DNA from: Diatrype stigma | Taxonomy: Eukaryota > Ascomycota > Sordariomycetes > Xylariales > Diatrypaceae | Reading direction: 5' to 3' | Length of the DNA: 64,000 nt | Assembly: GCA_022225965.2 (NCBI GenBank) | Contig: JAKJXP020000089.1 | Span: 62,001-126,000 of the forward strand | In this document: piece by piece, positions 36,992 to 50,115 of the stretch | How the letters are laid out: every line of letters begins with the position of its first letter | Position numbering within the stretch: position 1 is the stretch's first letter | Notes under the pieces: model-generated | What the model saw: only the letters and a program-made list of their open reading frames with translations | What the model was told of the DNA's origin: nothing | Database searches by the model: none | Position numbers and translations under genes: made by a program

Positions 36992-39900
36992 ATATGTATT
37001 ATATATTAAAAAATGCTAAGAAATAATTAAATAAATAAAGTTATTAAAGTAATTATTACGATAATCCTTATAATATTTTAAGCTGTTATTATTAATTTTA
37101 AATCATGGCCTAATTTTTCGAACGTTTTAATATCCTTTAGGTTATACTTATTTTATCGCAATACTTGCTATTTATTAGAATCCTTAAAACTTAATAACGC
37201 AAATCCGTTATTTTTCTTACGGTTAATTCTTATTAAACCCGATTATTACCTAATATTATGCAGCAATAGCTATATCGCGGCGAAAACGAAAACGAAAACC
37301 CTTTTCGATTTCGATTACCGCCTGGCCCGCTAAACCTTTCCGAGACCTTTCCCGATTTTAAATTAACGATAAATGCCTTTCGAAAATACGTTATGAAATA
37401 AGGTTATTTTATTAATATAAAAAGGTTAAGAAAATCGAAAAATAAAAAGTTTATTATTGCTATAAACGTTATATATAACCGTATAAGTACCCTTAAATCG
37501 AAATTCTTCGATAATTGAAAAAAAAATACGCAAAAGTATGGCTATAAATATAAAGTTATTATAAAATCCTTTTAAAAGCATTAAAATAATTAATATATTA
37601 TTATAACGAATCCTATTTATAATTACATTGCTTTTAAAGATATATATGCCATTATAAGCTATAAGCGCTAGCTGAAAAAAAGGGCCATCGGAAACGATAC
37701 CGCCCTTAAAGTAGTTATATTAAGGTTATCGCGAATTATTTAAATAATTTCCGGCTAAATCGCTTATTATCTTGGAAAATATGACGATTTTAATTTCGAT
37801 TAAATTAATACTTTAATTCGCCGTAACCTTTATTCTTAGGAAAATAATTTATTAAACTAAGAGAATAACGATATTATTAATCGAATCCGGACGAAAAAGT
37901 TTAGGCTATATGTTAAGAACATATTAAACGTTTATATAAAGCTTTTATTAAAGTAATAAAGAAATTTCATTTTAATGCAGCTATTTATTAATAAATTAAA
38001 AAAATATAAAAAGGAATACGGTATCGAGTATTTCGTTAATTAAAACGAATAAACCGGGCGAATTATTCGGGTATTTTGGATTTTTAAATGATATATGAAA
38101 ATATAAAAGGATAATTCCGAGGTATTATTAATGGATAATACTTATAAAATAAACCGTTTTAATTTACCCCTATTTAATATCGTCGAAATAACCCCTTTAA
38201 ATATTACTTTTTACGTAGCTTTCGGTTTATCCTTAAATAAATTAAAAGAAAACTTTAAATGGCACCTTAATTGCCTTAAACGGCTTTATACGTAATACGT
38301 TATTTAAAAGTTAACGGTTATTATTAATAATTTCGATCGGAGCTTTAAAAAGGCTGCGCTTTAAATATTTAAATACGTTCCGTAATAGCTTTATATTTGG
38401 CATATAATAAAAAACGTTATATATTATACGAATCGGGATTAAATTCCTAAAGGCAATACAATAATAACCATTTTACTTAAAATAAACGAAACCGTATTGG
38501 CTAAACCTAATGCCTTCGAATCCGATTAATCCGGTCCGGATCTTTTTTCGTATTATTAAAAGCAAAAGGAAAAGGCCGCCGTCGAAAACGTTAACGATAA
38601 TAAAAATGGACCTATAAAGAACGATACCTTTAAAGGCATTATTACTATTTAAGCCATTAATAAGGGAAATCCCGAAAATCTTTTTTTGGATGCCCCTATT
38701 TTACGTTTCGAAAAATGATTTAACGATTATAAAGGCTTTATTACGGTTTAGAAAATAGCTATATATGCGAATATAAAAAAACTGTTTTATCGCATTTGGC
38801 AGGAAATAAAAAAGCAATATAACCGTTAAATTCGTAAATATAATTATTTTAAATCCCACGCAAATGCTAAGCTATTCCGTTATTCCTTTATAAAAGGATT
38901 TTCCTAATTTTATTTTTTCGCATTACTTTTATGCTTAATTAATTGCCTTAATTAATGCGAAAATAACGATATAAAAACCATGCGATATTTTTTTATTATT
39001 ATTATATTATATTATGTATTTATGTTATTGCGTTAACGGTAAATGGGGCATTATATGTTTCCATTTTTTTAAAAGTTAAAAACCTTTTAATAAATCGGTC
39101 GGAACTTATAAAATAGCTTCCGATAATTACCTTTATATTTTTTAAAATACCTTTAAAATCCGTATTTATATATTTTTATTATTTTTTGGAACAAATCTTA
39201 ATTAAAAATTATTATGGGATTTTTTAACTTCCGAAAATTCGAAATATATATATGATTTTATATATTTCTTATTATATTATTAAGTTATTCGAAAATATTA
39301 AACCAGACTTATATAAACCATATATATTTACTTTATAGCTTATAATTATTTCTGTTTATATTATTCCTTTAATTCGTATTAATAACTTAAATCCCCAAAT
39401 ATACCTTAAATATAATTATTTTAACGCGAATTTTAACGTTATAACAGTTTTATTAAATTATTTAATTACGTATTATTTTCCTTAAAGGTTCTAATATTGC
39501 GAATACGCTATTAGCGATATTAGGAATTACGGAATTTAAGCAATTAATCGCATTAAAGCTGCCTATCGTTATTTAAAGCGATATTTACGAAATCGTTTCG
39601 CTTTATTTAATCTTTTATACGATTAAATTAAATCGATATGCTTGGTTCGTTAAATTGCGTATAAAAAGGGCATTAAAAATGTTAAACGTAATTATTTTCG
39701 GAAATACGAAGCTATTAACATATTCGGGCCGGTTTTTTATAAAATAGCGACTTTTCCGATATAGCAGTTATGGCGGCAATATAAACTGGCCTTTCGTAAT
39801 TATAAGGAATGGCTTTAAGGGGTTTTTTAATTAATTTATATAGGCCAATTTATACGGTAATGGGATTTGTTTTATAAATATTTAATTTTTTAGCTGCTTT

Positions 39901-40801
39901 TAAGCGAATACGTTTAGCTTTAACGGAAAAACGATTAAACAGTCCGGCTTTATTCGTTACGGAATATTAAACCGTAAGCCTTTATAATAAAGAACGTCGA
40001 TAAATATTAATGGTTATATTCGGATAATGCTTTTAATTTAATCGAAAAGAAACTTTAATAATAACAATATCGAAACTTATTAATATTGTCCGAAAAACGG
40101 CATAAAGCGGCATTTTTTATTAGGTTATTAATAAATAAAATATTACGAAAACGAAGCCATTTTGATTTTTTCGATCCTGAAATTTACGAAAATAACCGTC
40201 GCCTTTATAAGTTTATATAACGTTAATTTTAACGTAATCGCGAAATATACGATAATAAATGCATTTCTTTTTACGATAAACCCTTTAAAACGAAAGCTAA
40301 ACGCGGCAATGGGCGCAAAATAACGGCGCAAAAGGCGGAAAAATAATAAGAACGATTTTTTATAGGCATAATAAAAGTTATAAATAAACGGTTAACAGCC
40401 TTATAATTTGCTTTTATTTTTATTCCTATATTTGCTTTTATATCGATTTATTAATCGGCTTTTTACGGCATTTATATGATATTATACGGAATATTTTTAT
40501 TAAGTTAATAAAATGCCTTAAAAATACGATTAATGCATTTTTTTCGTTTAATAATATAGTTAATTATTTTGCGTTTTTTATATATTAATAGTATTAATAA
40601 TAATAAAAACGATACGAATAATAATAATAATAATAATAGGATTATATTAAATAATAATAATAGCAATAATAACAGCCGTTATAATGGCCGCGGTAATCGT
40701 AAATATTAAAATAAGCTTTAAATAAATCCTTTATTATATAACGATTAATTATTGCAAATACGTAAATTAATGTATTGCATTGTATTATATTATATATATA
40801 A

Positions 40802-40930
40802 TGGGCAACGTTGGGCTATATGGGCGCAGGAGTACGTGTGCAGTTAAATTGTATGGCGGAGTCTTTAATCCGAATGTGATTAATTACCCGGTGTTTATAT
40901 CAGAATGACCCGGTGTGTTTAAACGAATTG
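40802..40930 (-). repeat. Right terminal inverted repeat (129 bp)
   Basis: Partner of 36863-36991. This copy keeps more C residues at the variable sites, so it appears less mutated than the left copy. Confidence 0.85.
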
Positions 40931-40939
40931 GAAGTGGTG
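40931..40939. repeat. Right 9-bp target-site duplication
   Basis: GAAGTGGTG, identical to 36854-36862. Confidence 0.85.
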
Positions 40940-43900
40940 TGGTGTGATGATGATGATGATGAAGCGCCCCTCGTCCTCGCCCTCGCCCTCGCCCTCCATG
41001 GCAGCATGGCTTGGGCCGTTGCGCGATAAAAAGAAATCTACATTCGTGCCCGTGATGACGAGACAGGACGAAAATGAATTGCTGTCTCGGTCTGCAAGCT
41101 AGGTACCTACATGGCAATAAGATTGCATTACTTACGGCATTTCTGACTGGCTTGATGCGACTCTAGCCTGTCCCATCCTGCAAGCACTTCCGCGGTGGAT
41201 TAACACCGACCTGGCAGCCGACCTGGCATCTCCAACTCTCAACTAAAGGAATTACACGGCCATACTCGGCCTTGGTGATTGGGCAGCGGCAACCTCTCCT
41301 GCTGATGGGAAGGATCTTACAGGTCAGCGTCCCTCCAGTTGTCCTTGCACGTACAGGGGTCCAGCCCACGCCCTCCCAAGCGGCAGCAGTGTATCACGGT
41401 GACGCAGCCATCCAGCCAGCAAGCCCGGAGCTGGGCGCTGGGCGCTGGGCGCTGGGGTGCTAGGCTGGCAGCAATCCAAGGCCATGGGAGCTTTGGGAGC
41501 CAAGGGCGCTTTCCTCCAGTCATTTATGACATGGCACAATGGGCAACTTCTTGATCTAGAAAAGATCTAGAAAGCCGGAGTGGTTTTTTTGGGTCACTAG
41601 CCGGGGTAGGCATGAACCCGACGTTTAATATCACACACAACACACACGCTCACGCATACATATGTACATGAACACGCAGATTCACGCCGGCTCACACATA
41701 CATACGATGGGCACCATGGCGGCCTGTGTGGGTTTTAGACGAGCGAGAGTTCATCATCGGAATCATCGGACGATGTTGCGATGTTGCGATGTTGCGCTGT
41801 CAAGTCAAATCTTATCAAGCTCGTCAACTAAGCCGTTTGCAGATGGGACCATCCTCCATCGCGGCACCATCTTAGATCTGTGGAGATCCCAATTAGGTAT
41901 TAGATTGTTACGTAGATTGCCTACTTCCTTGCCCACCTACCAGGGTCCTAATACTAAGGTATGTACAGTATGTAGTCACAGGAACTGTGACTTGTTCAAG
42001 ATGTTCCGAGTCTGGCCAGTATTATGAGAATGGTGCCAACTCAATTAAAATATGGGAATCTCACACACCCTTCTTCAACGACGGCGCCCCGGCCTAACGC
42101 GTTCTTAGACGGTTTTGGATCGGTTTTCCCCTTAGTCTGGGAAGTAAGTTGTCTCGATTTAGGAAACAGCCATCATAGTTCATACTAACGAAACTAACTA
42201 CATGCATCACTTGACCATTGACCATCCATCCGGCGAATTTCCCATTAGCTCTTCTATTATTACTATTAAGTTAGTTGTATTAACTATTACCGGCAGAGTC
42301 TAATGTGACTGGAGTGTGGAGTCCCCTATTTGACACGTCCACTAGCCACCAGGTAGTTAGACCAACTAAGCTCATTGTGTTCGCATCCCGCTCGTTACTC
42401 GTGACTGACTTCAAACTAACCCTTCACGGAACTTCCAGACCAGAGCGGCCACCAGAGCAGCCAGAGGTTTCATGTAGACGTGGCGGAGCGATAGAGTAGC
42501 AGTAGCATAGCAGTATGTGTGTAGCCACTCTCACGCCAACACCGTCGCTTCCCCCTAGGCCGTGGATTATCTGATTATCTAGCATATCATCATGACTACC
42601 CTGTAAGTCCATCCTACCTATGTATGTATACAACGGTCTGAACAGGCGTAGATATTCAGCCTATCTGGGTATCGGCCTATCAGATCTGTAGTGCCATCTC
42701 GCTGGAACTCTGCTGCTTCATGCTCGAATGCGATGGTGGCAGCACGGTCCACGCAGCAAGCCGTAGCAAGGGGAAGACCTCCAAGACCTCTGAGGGCCTC
42801 TGAATGGCCTCCGAGGAGAGCCTAGCGCGACCTGCATCCACTCACAGAGCAGGCCGGGGAAGTTGCATGCGATGGCTTGCATATCCTCTGGAAATCCCTA
42901 GGGAAGTACATACACGCTCAGCAGCAATAAACCCTAGTCGCTTTTGTTTGCCTTGTTTCTGCCGACCACTTTCTGGCCAGTACTGTGCCTGGAGTAACGA
43001 GGCCATTGGGCCTATATGGTGGTTTATGGTGGTTCCAGGGCAGGAAAAGTGAGGCGGCCGCCCCGCGACCCATTTGAATGGCGAGCGATTCCCGTGCGGA
43101 CCCTAATCCGGCGGGCGACTGTGGGGCCTGCAGGGTGCATCACAGGCTGCCACGATGGCTTGGGGATGCCCACTCGCCAGACATCCTCACTGTACAATAC
43201 GTAGGTAAAGTAGGTAGGCAGGTATGTATGTATGTAGGCTGGTAGGTCAGGTAGTACTCCGTACCTGCTGGATCATACGTACCCCATTAACTGAATTCTT
43301 ATATTCTCCATACCTAACATTATAGTCCGGTAGTAATAGTTACCAGCTACTCCTTCTTTTCGATAGTCACTAGTTAGATAGCCATCCTTTCCTTATCGCG
43401 CTCGCTGTTTTGCTCCGGCCGGAGCCTTGCATCAATCCTTCTCCTAGTTAACTACCAACTAGTTGTTTCCCCCCTTCCCCCCTTCCCCCCTTTCCCCCTT
43501 TTGCTTTGCCGCTTCGTCTTAGTTCTCTCATCTGACTATGACTCAGAGCTACTACTTGGTTGTTCTTACCAGCTGTGTCGCACCAGGCCACGTGCGATAC
43601 GACGCGACTTGATTGCGGTCCATCTTCTCCTGCGCTTCAGCGCTTCTGCTGCACCTTTTTCTCCCTAGACGAACATGCGGTGGAAACCTACTGAAACACG
43701 ATGCTGGCTATGTCAGCAAGCAGTCGGGCAAGGAACCTGCCGCTTCTCATCCCGGGCTTACTGCCATTGGAGGCCGCGAACGTTACACGGCTCTTCTCTC
43801 CCTGTGATTTAGTGGTGGTTACAATCAAGACGATGGCATCATAAAAGCTATGTAGGTACTCAGGGCGGCTGGAGGTAGTGTCGGTGAGCCACGCAACACG

Positions 43901-45824
43901 CTCCTACCTACTACATACATAGGATAGGTGATAGGCACGCGCCTATTAGACTATATGTTGGAGTTGACGATCGATCTGGTGACGCCGGCTTCCGACACCG
44001 ACACCGACACCGACATAGAGGACAGTAGGATAGTCACAAGTGTGATCAGTCAGTCGCTTTCTCAACACCACATTTCGGGCCCGAGGATGCCCCGAGCTCG
44101 GTCGTCAATCGTCAGTCGTCACTGGTCAGCCACCAGCCACGCAGCCGGCTTCCTCAGGCACATTCTCCAACTTTGCTTGGCGTTTTCTATCTACGTAACG
44201 ACCCCTTGCTGTCTGGCTTGAAAAAAGAACCCCAGAACAATGGAAGCTTTCGGAAAGGCGAATCCATCGCCGCGTGGGTTGTGTGTTTCGGTGCCATGTT
44301 AAAATCCACTGGATCCTGTCTAGGATTTTATGGGTCGGTCTTGCAAGAACCGCTGCCGCTCAAGGATGTCTCAAGAGGTCGAGCACCTCCTTGTCCCGAC
44401 AAGCTGGGTTCCCTTTTCGCTTGACCCTCTCATATGTTCCGGGTGTAATGCCGGCAGCCGGGGCCCCTGACCACGATCTGCGGGGACGCGTCTCACGGCA
44501 GATGGCTATGACGATTGTCGGATGGCAGTAGCTCAAGTTGATTGCCAGAATCGTATGTATGCTGAGATAGAATGTCTGGCTTCTCAACATCATTTCGCAC
44601 AGCATCCGGTGGTACGGCGGTTTGTTATTGGCGTAATTGAGGAATACAGACCCTCGAATGCCATCGTTTACCAGTGACTATACACGCATACTTTCACCTT
44701 ACCATCCTGCCATCCACCAGCAGGGCTGGCGCAGTGCAACGGTTGCAGCAAGTTGTCCAAGCGACACGCCATGGGGACGCCCTAGGGACGCCGTGGGAGT
44801 GGGCTAGCGTTATGCTTCTTCTCAACCACGTTACATGGTATCCGACTTGTTGGTGTCGAATCATAGACTTTGTCCCGATTAGCAACCGGATAGGTATGGG
44901 TGTGCATGGCGGTTCCGTGAACAGGAGGCCGGGACATTGACCGAGCCGCTCCCTAACTAGCCTTGTGAGACAAACCATGATTACTATACATCTTTAGCTA
45001 GGGAAGGCTGAGAGGCTGTCTAGAAGTGAAGATAGCTGTTACTCCACGAGATCCGATGAGTTATTGACGATTGGCTAGTGTCCATGATTGCCCGTCTATC
45101 CAGAGTCAAGGCCTGCTTGCTATAGTGGCTCAGGCTCACTTTGACGCTTCCGTTCCCTCACTCCATGATCCAAGTAATCGATATTACCTTCCTCTCCTAG
45201 AGCAAAATCTGCAGGCAACGGTGCAGAAGTGCAAACAAACATGAAGCTAGACCTGAACATGAATGCATTCGCGGAGGGAATGAAAGAGACGGCGAGCAGA
45301 CGGGGCCATTAGGGGTTGGGTGTGATAACGATCAATAACCATCAGCTGAATGGAACCAGGGGCAGCTGGCAAACTGTTCAACCGACTGCCAGGCCCGATT
45401 GGACCAACCCGACGCAGACAAATCAAATCTCGGGTCCATCTCTTCATTGGCACGGAAGAAGAAGCCACCTTTCCTCACAGAGCCTAGTTCCAATAGATAC
45501 AGCGGGCGATGCGGGTCCCGATAGTGCAAGTGCAAGTGCGACCTTGAAGCTTCCACCTAACAGTTTACGTCAAAGACACGTATATCCGTATATCCGTATA
45601 TCGACAGTGTTCTTGGAAGTGCATTGGATACTAAGGAGGTATCTACATACTATCTACATACTATCTGCACTCCTCACCAACACCAACACCACCACCACCA
45701 CCACCACCACCCACGGTTCGCATTCGCAAGGCTACAGCAAAGCCACGCCACTGCTGACCTGGTAGTTGCCGACCTGGTAGTTACGTAGTGTCCATGTGAG
45801 GTACCCCAACCACATCGCGGCATC
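40940..45824. other. 4.9 kb intergenic stretch between the transposon and the Yos9-like gene
   Basis: I see no supportable gene; the short frames here lack domains and overlap each other. Content: CCTCG/CCCTCG repeats at about 40968-40998, GGGCGCT repeats at about 41431-41453, GATGTTGC triplets at about 41772-41797, TAGG/TATG runs at about 43201-43250, CCCCTTCC runs at about 43469-43500, ATATCCGT repeats at about 45582-45602 and a (CAC)n run at about 45684-45711. The last few hundred bases should contain the Yos9-like promoter. Confidence 0.55.
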
Positions 45825-47186
45825 ATGCGCCGTCTTCAGTTCCGATTGCAATTCCTGCTCTGCTGCTGGCTGCGGCTCGGCCGAGCCCGCCAGCCGGGCT
45901 TCAGCATCCACCACGACCTGCTGGCCTACCCCCAGTTCGAGGTCGTCTTCTCCGAATCCTACATATCCGAGCCCGACGCCCGGACGCTGGTCGACAAGAC
46001 CGACCCCTCGCACCCCAGCTACGAGGCCGAGTTCAGCAGCCAGCAGACCGACCTGGCATCCAGCTTCCACGATGGCTCCTTCGCCCCGAACGGCGAGGCC
46101 GACGCCGACGCAGACCACAAGGTAGCCGAGACGTACGAGATCATGGCCATGCCGCCGCACCGCTACCTGTGCGCCATCCCCATCATCGAGCCGCCGCCCG
46201 TGCTGAACGAGACGGCCACCGAGCTCGCCAAGGCCGAGGAGGCGCGCGAGCTGGCCCGCGCCTCGGCCCACGGCTGGGACCTCATGAGCGGCCTCGACGG
46301 CGCCTGCCTGTACTACGTCTCCGGCTGGTGGAGCTACAGCTTCTGCTACGGCCACGACGTCGTCCAGTTCCACGCCCTCCCCGGCAGCCTCAAGAGCGGT
46401 CCGCCTGTCCGCGACCCGCAGACCATGGAGTACGTGCTGGGGCGGGTAGAGGACCCGCGCTCGGCCGCGGCAACAGCCCGCTCTCAGCGCCGAGGTAGCG
46501 GTGGCAGTAGCGGTAGTGGTGACGGTGATGGAAGCGGTGATGGGAGTGGCCAGTCCGAGGACGACGAGAATGCGCAACAGCAACAGCAACAAGGAGAGCA
46601 GCAGCAGCAGCACACCGGCTCCGACGGCGCCGCCGTATCGCCCCACCCGCCCAACGCGGAGCTCCAGGTCAAAGGCGACCAGCGCTACCTGGTGCAGCGG
46701 CTGGGGGCGGGCACGGTGTGCGACCTGACGGGCCGCGACCGCACCATCGAGGTGCAGTACCACTGCAGCCCGGGAAGCACGCAGGACCGCATCGGTTGGA
46801 TTAAGGAGGTGACCACGTGCGCGTACCTGATGGTGGTCCACACGCCGCGGCTCTGCTCCGACGTCGCCTTCCAGCCCCCCAAGGAGACCCGCGCCAACGT
46901 CATCAGCTGCCGCACCATCGTGTCCTCCGAGGCCGACGAGGCCGCCTGGCACGAGCGCAAGACCCTCGAGGCCCAGGCCGCTATGGTGGGCAGCCCCCAG
47001 GCGAGCGCTGCCGCTGCCGCAGCGGGGGTGGCGAAGGGTCCTGTCATCGTCGGCGGCATCGTCGTTGGCGGGAGACAAATTTTGGGACAGGCGGAGGATG
47101 GCAAGGCGCCCGTCAAGCTCGCCCCGCCGAGGGGCTTCTTCGGGAACCTGAAGACTGGCGGCGGCAGCGGGGGCGGCAAGACGACG

Positions 47187-47219
<33 letters not shown>

Positions 47220-47555
47220 GCGGGGGGCGCGGAGGAGAGGGTGGTAGAGGTGGTGGCGCAGGGCAAGGGCCAGGATGAGAACAGCCGAGTCGACGTCCTG
47301 ACGGACGAGGAGCTGGAGCAGATGGGCATCAGCCCGGAGCTCGTCGAGCAGCTGCAGCAGAAGCTCCAGGAGCTGGCGGGCGAGCGCGGCTGGAAGCTCG
47401 AGGTGGTCGAGGTGCCCGGGGACCCGATGGAGATCCGGGGCGTGGTGGAAGAGGATGAAGACGAGGAGGAAGGTGAGGGCGAGGGCGAGGGCGAGGGCGA
47501 GGATCAGGGGGAAACAGCGGGCAGCCAGGAGAAGTTCTTTAGGGAGCAGCTGTGA
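45825..47555 (+). CDS. YOS9: Yos9/OS-9-like ER lectin for glycoprotein degradation, 576 aa
   Basis: Yos9 recognises trimmed mannose on misfolded glycoproteins and passes them to the HRD1 ubiquitin ligase for ER-associated degradation (known family role). Here a hydrophobic leader (about residues 1-20) is followed by the family N-terminal block (FSIHHDLLAYPQFEVVFSESYISE). The mannose-6-phosphate-receptor-homology domain spans about 159-350, with the paired Trp motif (GWWSYSFCY), Gln181, the RDRTIEV segment, Glu328 and Tyr334, and cysteines at about 161, 174, 299, 314, 332 and 344 for disulfides. Unusually, a Gly/Ser/Asp then poly-Gln insertion (about 212-278) splits the domain. A second Gln run lies near 455-465. 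The C-terminus is acidic and ends REQL, which resembles but is not a canonical HDEL/KDEL retrieval signal. Single exon. A long antisense frame over it is a GC-bias artefact. Confidence 0.88.
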
Positions 47556-50115
47556 ATGATTGGGGGAGTGGGAATGTACAAAACTGTTCCTTTTTGCATC
47601 GCAAACGGCGTTTGATAGGGAGAGAGTAGGGCAGGAAAGGGGGTGGAGGATGGACCCTTGCTTCCTTTCCTACTTAGTGGACATACATGAGCTGGGAATG
47701 AACTACTTCACGTTGAATTATCCAGTCGGCCTGGTCACTTGGCCGATCAACGCTTGTGAGTATATTGTCGTGCTACTATTTTCACTTCTTCTAACTATCT
47801 GCGCTTTCTCGCACTCTGCCGAAGACCCAAACTAGTAGTACACAAAGCCCAGCTACATAGTGCACTGAGCTTTTGTTGTTATAGTACTTCCGCAAGCAAA
47901 CTCTCTTCCATCGCCGACTCTTGCCCTCAGCCACCTACCGGGACGCAATGTTGATTTGGACATGTTTAACTCCACCCACCCCGCGCTTTGCTGCCTGCCT
48001 GCCTGTCTCGCTGAAAGGGGGGGGTGGTTACTATGAAAACACTCGCAGAGGAGTTCAAAATCATCCGGGGCAAACTTCCGTCCGCCGCATGAGAAAGGAC
48101 GAACATCATTTATTTCGTATGCATACGTAACGTGCCTTGTCCATCCCCAGCAGCGCGCAAAGTATTGCCTCCCTAAGTTTGCGGGGGTGGATATTGACTA
48201 GTAACCACATAGGTGCTGCTTCTTTTTTCTTACTCTTATTTCTTCTTTTGTTGTTTTTGTTTTCTCTTTTCTTCCTCGTTTCACACCAGCCGTTGCTACA
48301 TACCCATCCCATCGTCAGCCTCATTATCATGGCAAAGGGGGCCTGGTATTAACGACCGCTCCACCCTCTGTCTTACTACCTACCTACCGATCTCACGTGT
48401 CTTGCTGATTAGTATATGCATGCTGAGAAACGACATGTTTACGGAATGATTGATCACTATACAATAAAACCAACTAGCGAGGCTAGCCAGGTCACATACG
48501 TATACGTAGCCCAAGGGCCGTGGTCATCCCGTCGACACGCAAGCAAACAAACGAGGCCTCTGAGCAACTGGCTCTAGGTATGCTGATGTAGCCAGTACGG
48601 CAGCAGGTATGCATAACAGCTACCGCATACGGCTTCGTGACTGTTTGGGGTGCAGGCAGCATTTATCTAGTTTATCGTTTTCCGAGCAGGTGCCGATCGA
48701 TGGGTCAGCCAGCCAAGTCAGGATGAGACTGAGCAGCAGAGACAAGCACTGGTTGGGAAGAGAGCAAACAAACAAACACCAACAAAGGTGAGGCGACAAG
48801 GCGACAAAAAGGGCGTACTAGTCTTACTCGCCTAGTTCGCGCCCTCGTTGGGGTAAATCGTGTGTGTAAGTGTTGTTGGGTTGGGCTGCCGGCCCCTGGC
48901 AAACTTTCTGAAAAGGGACGTTTTCCGTGTGTTTCCCAAAGGGCGTTTGGCCTAGGTCATGTACGCAATTATGGTAGATAGATAGATAGTTCCTGATACC
49001 CCGGGTTGGACGAGTACACGTTTAGGTAGGCAGGTACTCGTGTCAGGTGGATGGATATGTGAATCGTCAGCTAGACTCCCTATGAGGCAACCTGGATGCC
49101 CTGCTACGAAGGATGATAGCTCAGTGCGTCCCATCTGTCCACCTGCCTGCCTACCTACATAGGGACGCAGTTAGGAACCGGATGTAATCGTTCGAAGCTA
49201 CCTAGACAATGGCGTATTACGCATAGAGCTACACGCCTAGGTAGTCTTCGACTCTTCTATTCTTTGCTTACTTGGTAGCTATGTAGAGTACAGGGCGGAG
49301 GACACTCGTGTGCAAGTCTCGTAGGGGACCAGCCTTTTCCCATCGTGTCCTCAGAGGTCCCATTCTTGTAAAGCAGCGCCGTTGAAAATCACACGATTGT
49401 CTTTGGATGTATGTAGGGTTCGGCGGCGAGTAGTTGACCACGAGATAGGCTAGTTAGGTGTTCATGGTATCATCGTCGTGAACGATGGTAGCATATAAAT
49501 ACTAGGTGGTTGCAAAAGAGAAGACACAAAAACATACACTTCATGTACTTGGAGCTGGCATGGCCATTCCTTTATCGACCCGTCATAACAGCGTTGAAAT
49601 GGTATGGTATGGAGGAAACTTGTGTGAAATTTCTCAGTGAGCAGCTACAGTGATCATGCCTAGGTAGGTAGTGTAATGATAAGTAGGAGACCATATCAAC
49701 TATAAGGGACCAACAAGAATACAAGTATCTCTTACATGGAATAACAGATAACTACCTTTAGAGAAGGACTCGAGACAGTGCTAGACAGAGTTCGATCAAA
49801 TCGGACATCGTCATCTCATTCGAATCAAGATCACAGTATAATGAGTTGTAGCGTTGTTGCAACCGGTACACCCACCAGACTAAATATAACTAAGTAGGTG
49901 CAAACCTGACCCTAAAGTGCATGTTGAAAAGGGGCGTCTCATTACATTTAAAGCGCAAGACCTAACTAACAACGTGCTGAATAGAAACTATGCAATAATA
50001 TGTATAAACCAGGGGCCAGTGCGATGTTCCATTCCACCAGACTTCTAACCATGTCTTTCAAAGTAGACGGATAAATATCGCGTATCCTACTCCTATATAT
50101 ATATATCAACCAGAC
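47556..50115. other. 2.6 kb convergent intergenic region
   Basis: The 3' sides of the Yos9-like and xanthine dioxygenase genes. Contains a T-rich tract at about 48215-48275, scattered TAGGTAGG strings and a (TA)n run at about 50094-50105 just beyond the dioxygenase stop. No gene is seen. Confidence 0.55.

Larger units (their letters stand above)
36863..40930. mobile_element. RIP-degraded DNA transposon, Mutator-like (4,068 bp)
   Basis: The element starts CAATTCGTTTAAA and ends with its exact reverse complement. It is bounded by 129-bp terminal inverted repeats and perfect 9-bp direct repeats. Long inverted ends with a 9-bp duplication are the hallmark of Mutator-like elements (known family property); the assignment rests on this, because no transposase is readable. 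The interior is extremely AT-rich. TpA is abundant and CpA/TpG scarce while CpG remains frequent, the pattern expected from C-to-T changes at CpA sites in repeat-induced point mutation. Stop codons are dense in all frames; the longest frame (62 aa at 40143-40331) is not credible. The length would fit a formerly autonomous copy. The flanking DNA is of normal composition, so the compositional borders coincide with the inverted repeats. Confidence 0.85.

Noticed and set aside
40143..40331. 62-aa frame as a transposase remnant
   Set aside because: Lies in RIP-mutated AT-rich DNA, is Lys/Ile/Phe-rich by composition and has no motif.
45732..47219. 495-aa open frame on the - strand
   Set aside because: Antisense shadow of the Yos9-like gene; leucine/alanine/glycine low complexity mirrors the sense-strand CAG and GC-rich codons.
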